From the NCBI GenBank assembly GCA_018110855.1, contig JAGBFZ010000431.1, positions 1 through 7,544 on the forward strand: a stretch of 7,544 bases of DNA. The letters are read 5' to 3'. The translations under genes and the position numbers were made by a program. This stretch comes from Oscillospiraceae bacterium. Its GTDB lineage: Bacteria > Bacillota > Clostridia > Oscillospirales > Ruminococcaceae. Shown in pieces: positions 7,133 through 7,544 of this stretch; positions within the stretch are counted from its first letter, which is position 1; every line of letters begins with the position of its first letter. Below the pieces are notes generated by a model that saw only the letters and a list, made by a program, of their open reading frames with translations, ran no database searches and had not been told where the DNA came from.

Positions 7133-7281
7133 TTTGCTTAATACCCCTCAATAGTATGCAAAGGGACAACCTAAGAGGAGGGGGAAAAACTAAACCCAAC
7201 AAAAATGCGGGATTTCCCCCTCCTCTTTAGGTTTTCCCTCTGCACTCTCTTTCCCTTACTCCTCCCCCTTTCCGCATTTTT
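7133..7281 (+). ncRNA. Candidate structured RNA: long hairpin, pseudoknot and possible triple helix
   Basis: Hairpin A pairs TTTGC with GCAAA and ATAC with GTAT (7133-7162, 3-base bulge). Stem 1 pairs 7162-7187 with 7213-7239: 25 bp with one C-T mismatch (7167/7234) and one bulged T (7226-7228). Its 25-base loop (7188-7212) contains AAAAATGCGG (7201-7210), an exact complement of CCGCATTTTT at 7272-7281, giving an H-type pseudoknot with a 10-bp stem 2. The pyrimidine tract 7259-7271 mirrors the stem's pyrimidine arm (7213-7225) base for base and could lie as a third strand on the purine arm (7175-7187). A promoter begins transcription near 7134. The structure is seen in sequence; that it is a transcribed functional RNA is inference. 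I do not recognise it as 6S, SRP, RNase P, tmRNA or a known riboswitch. A DNA-level palindromic repeat is the main alternative. Confidence 0.4.
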
Positions 7282-7431
7282 ACATATAGGAAGGATTTGT
7301 TTGTCGTGCTTGCTGTCAATTGGTTTTGTTCCAATTTCTTCGCCTATTTCCCTACATTTGAGTTTTCCCGATTTACGTTCCGCAATATCTGTCATGAAGT
7401 TTCGGTCTGAAGTGGGGGTGTGAATTTAAAC

Positions 7432-7538
7432 GGTTTTGAGATGATACAAAACCTGTCGGCGCGGTGACAAAACTAACAAATCCTTACAAACTAACAACGC
7501 GACCTCGCCGCGGGGCGTCCCCCGCAAATTCCAATTTG
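7432..7538. repeat. Hairpin-rich, locally GC-rich stretch running to the window edge
   Basis: Three inverted repeats occur in a row: GGTTTTG/CAAAACC (7432-7438 with 7447-7453), GCGGGG/CCCCGC (7510-7515 with 7520-7525, loop CGTC) and CAAAT/ATTTG (7526 region to 7538). CGGCG (7457-7461) can also pair with CGCCG (7506-7510). Between them are two near-identical direct copies, ACAAAACTAACAA (7467-7479) and ACAAACTAACAA (7486-7497). The composition shifts sharply to G and C at 7498-7525. This looks like the beginning of a repeat or mobile element that continues past the window, but its end is not visible. Confidence 0.4.
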
Positions 7539-7544
7539 TCGAGC

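Larger units (their letters stand above)
7059..7544. other. Long structured intergenic region without a supported protein gene
   Basis: No reading frame here has an SD at proper spacing, a recognisable domain or a composition like the neighbouring genes. In order the region holds a weak 5-bp hairpin across the DHHW stop (7055-7075), an extended -10 promoter (7099-7127), a small hairpin (7133-7162), a long hairpin with pseudoknot partner (7162-7281), and an AATTGG/CCAATT hairpin (7318-7336). Apart from that hairpin I see nothing in 7282-7431. A hairpin-rich stretch runs from 7432 to the window edge. Either a noncoding RNA gene or a set of repeat elements would explain it. Confidence 0.6.

Noticed and set aside
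7162..7239. Long hairpin as a simple Rho-independent terminator for the DHHW gene
   Set aside because: Neither strand has a T run directly after the stem, and the 25-base loop is far too large for a typical terminator.
7162..7281. Retron or group II intron RNA as an explanation of the structured element
   Set aside because: No reverse transcriptase gene is in the window, and I cannot find the flanking inverted repeats or conserved intron core that these would need.
7171..7395. Minus-strand 74-codon basic frame over the structured region
   Set aside because: No SD precedes its ATG, and its Arg/Lys/Gly-rich sequence is a reading of the purine-rich complement. It overlaps the proposed RNA structure.
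7205..7423. Plus-strand 72-codon hydrophobic frame starting in the loop of the long hairpin
   Set aside because: The AGGAGG at 7176-7181 is 23 bases from the ATG, too far, and is buried in the stem. The composition simply reflects the pyrimidine-rich DNA.

Overview
The window looks like a piece of a chromosome from a low-to-moderate GC Gram-positive anaerobe of the Clostridia, most likely Oscillospiraceae and close to Ruminococcus. The evidence is protein character and gene order (ComEC followed by HolA, an RNase M5-type toprim protein with the clostridial C-terminal domain, an AlgI/DHHW pair), strong SD sites with frequent TTG starts, and heavy use of ATA, AGA and TAT codons. The genus is an inference; the phylum and class are firmer.

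Layout. At 49-230, on the minus strand, is a complete tRNA-Pro(GGG) unit: consensus promoter (TTGACA, 17 bp, TATAAT), the tRNA with encoded CCA, and an intrinsic terminator. A divergent promoter at 398-427 then drives a plus-strand run of five genes: comEC (DNA-uptake channel), holA (DNA polymerase III delta), an rnmV-like toprim protein, an AlgI-type MBOAT O-acyltransferase and a DHHW/AlgX-like SGNH-fold protein. The first four are tightly packed (13-base overlap, then gaps of 20 and 2 bases) and probably form one transcript. The last two are partners in acetylating a secreted or wall polysaccharide. They are separated by 131 bases that hold a hairpin-rich palindromic element (5747-5849).

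The last 486 bases (7059-7544) have no convincing protein gene but are highly structured. An extended -10 promoter (7099-7127) points into a short hairpin, then into a very long hairpin (7162-7239). Its loop can pair with a downstream segment to form an H-type pseudoknot, and a 13-base pyrimidine tract downstream is the exact mirror image of the hairpin's pyrimidine arm, in the right place and polarity for a triple helix. This is the most interesting feature of the window and could be an undescribed structured RNA or a palindromic mobile or repeat element. The window ends in another hairpin-rich, locally GC-rich stretch (7432-7544) that looks like the start of a further repeat.

A second oddity is in ComEC: its C-terminal beta-lactamase-like domain keeps the fold-like spacing but appears to have lost all its metal-binding residues.
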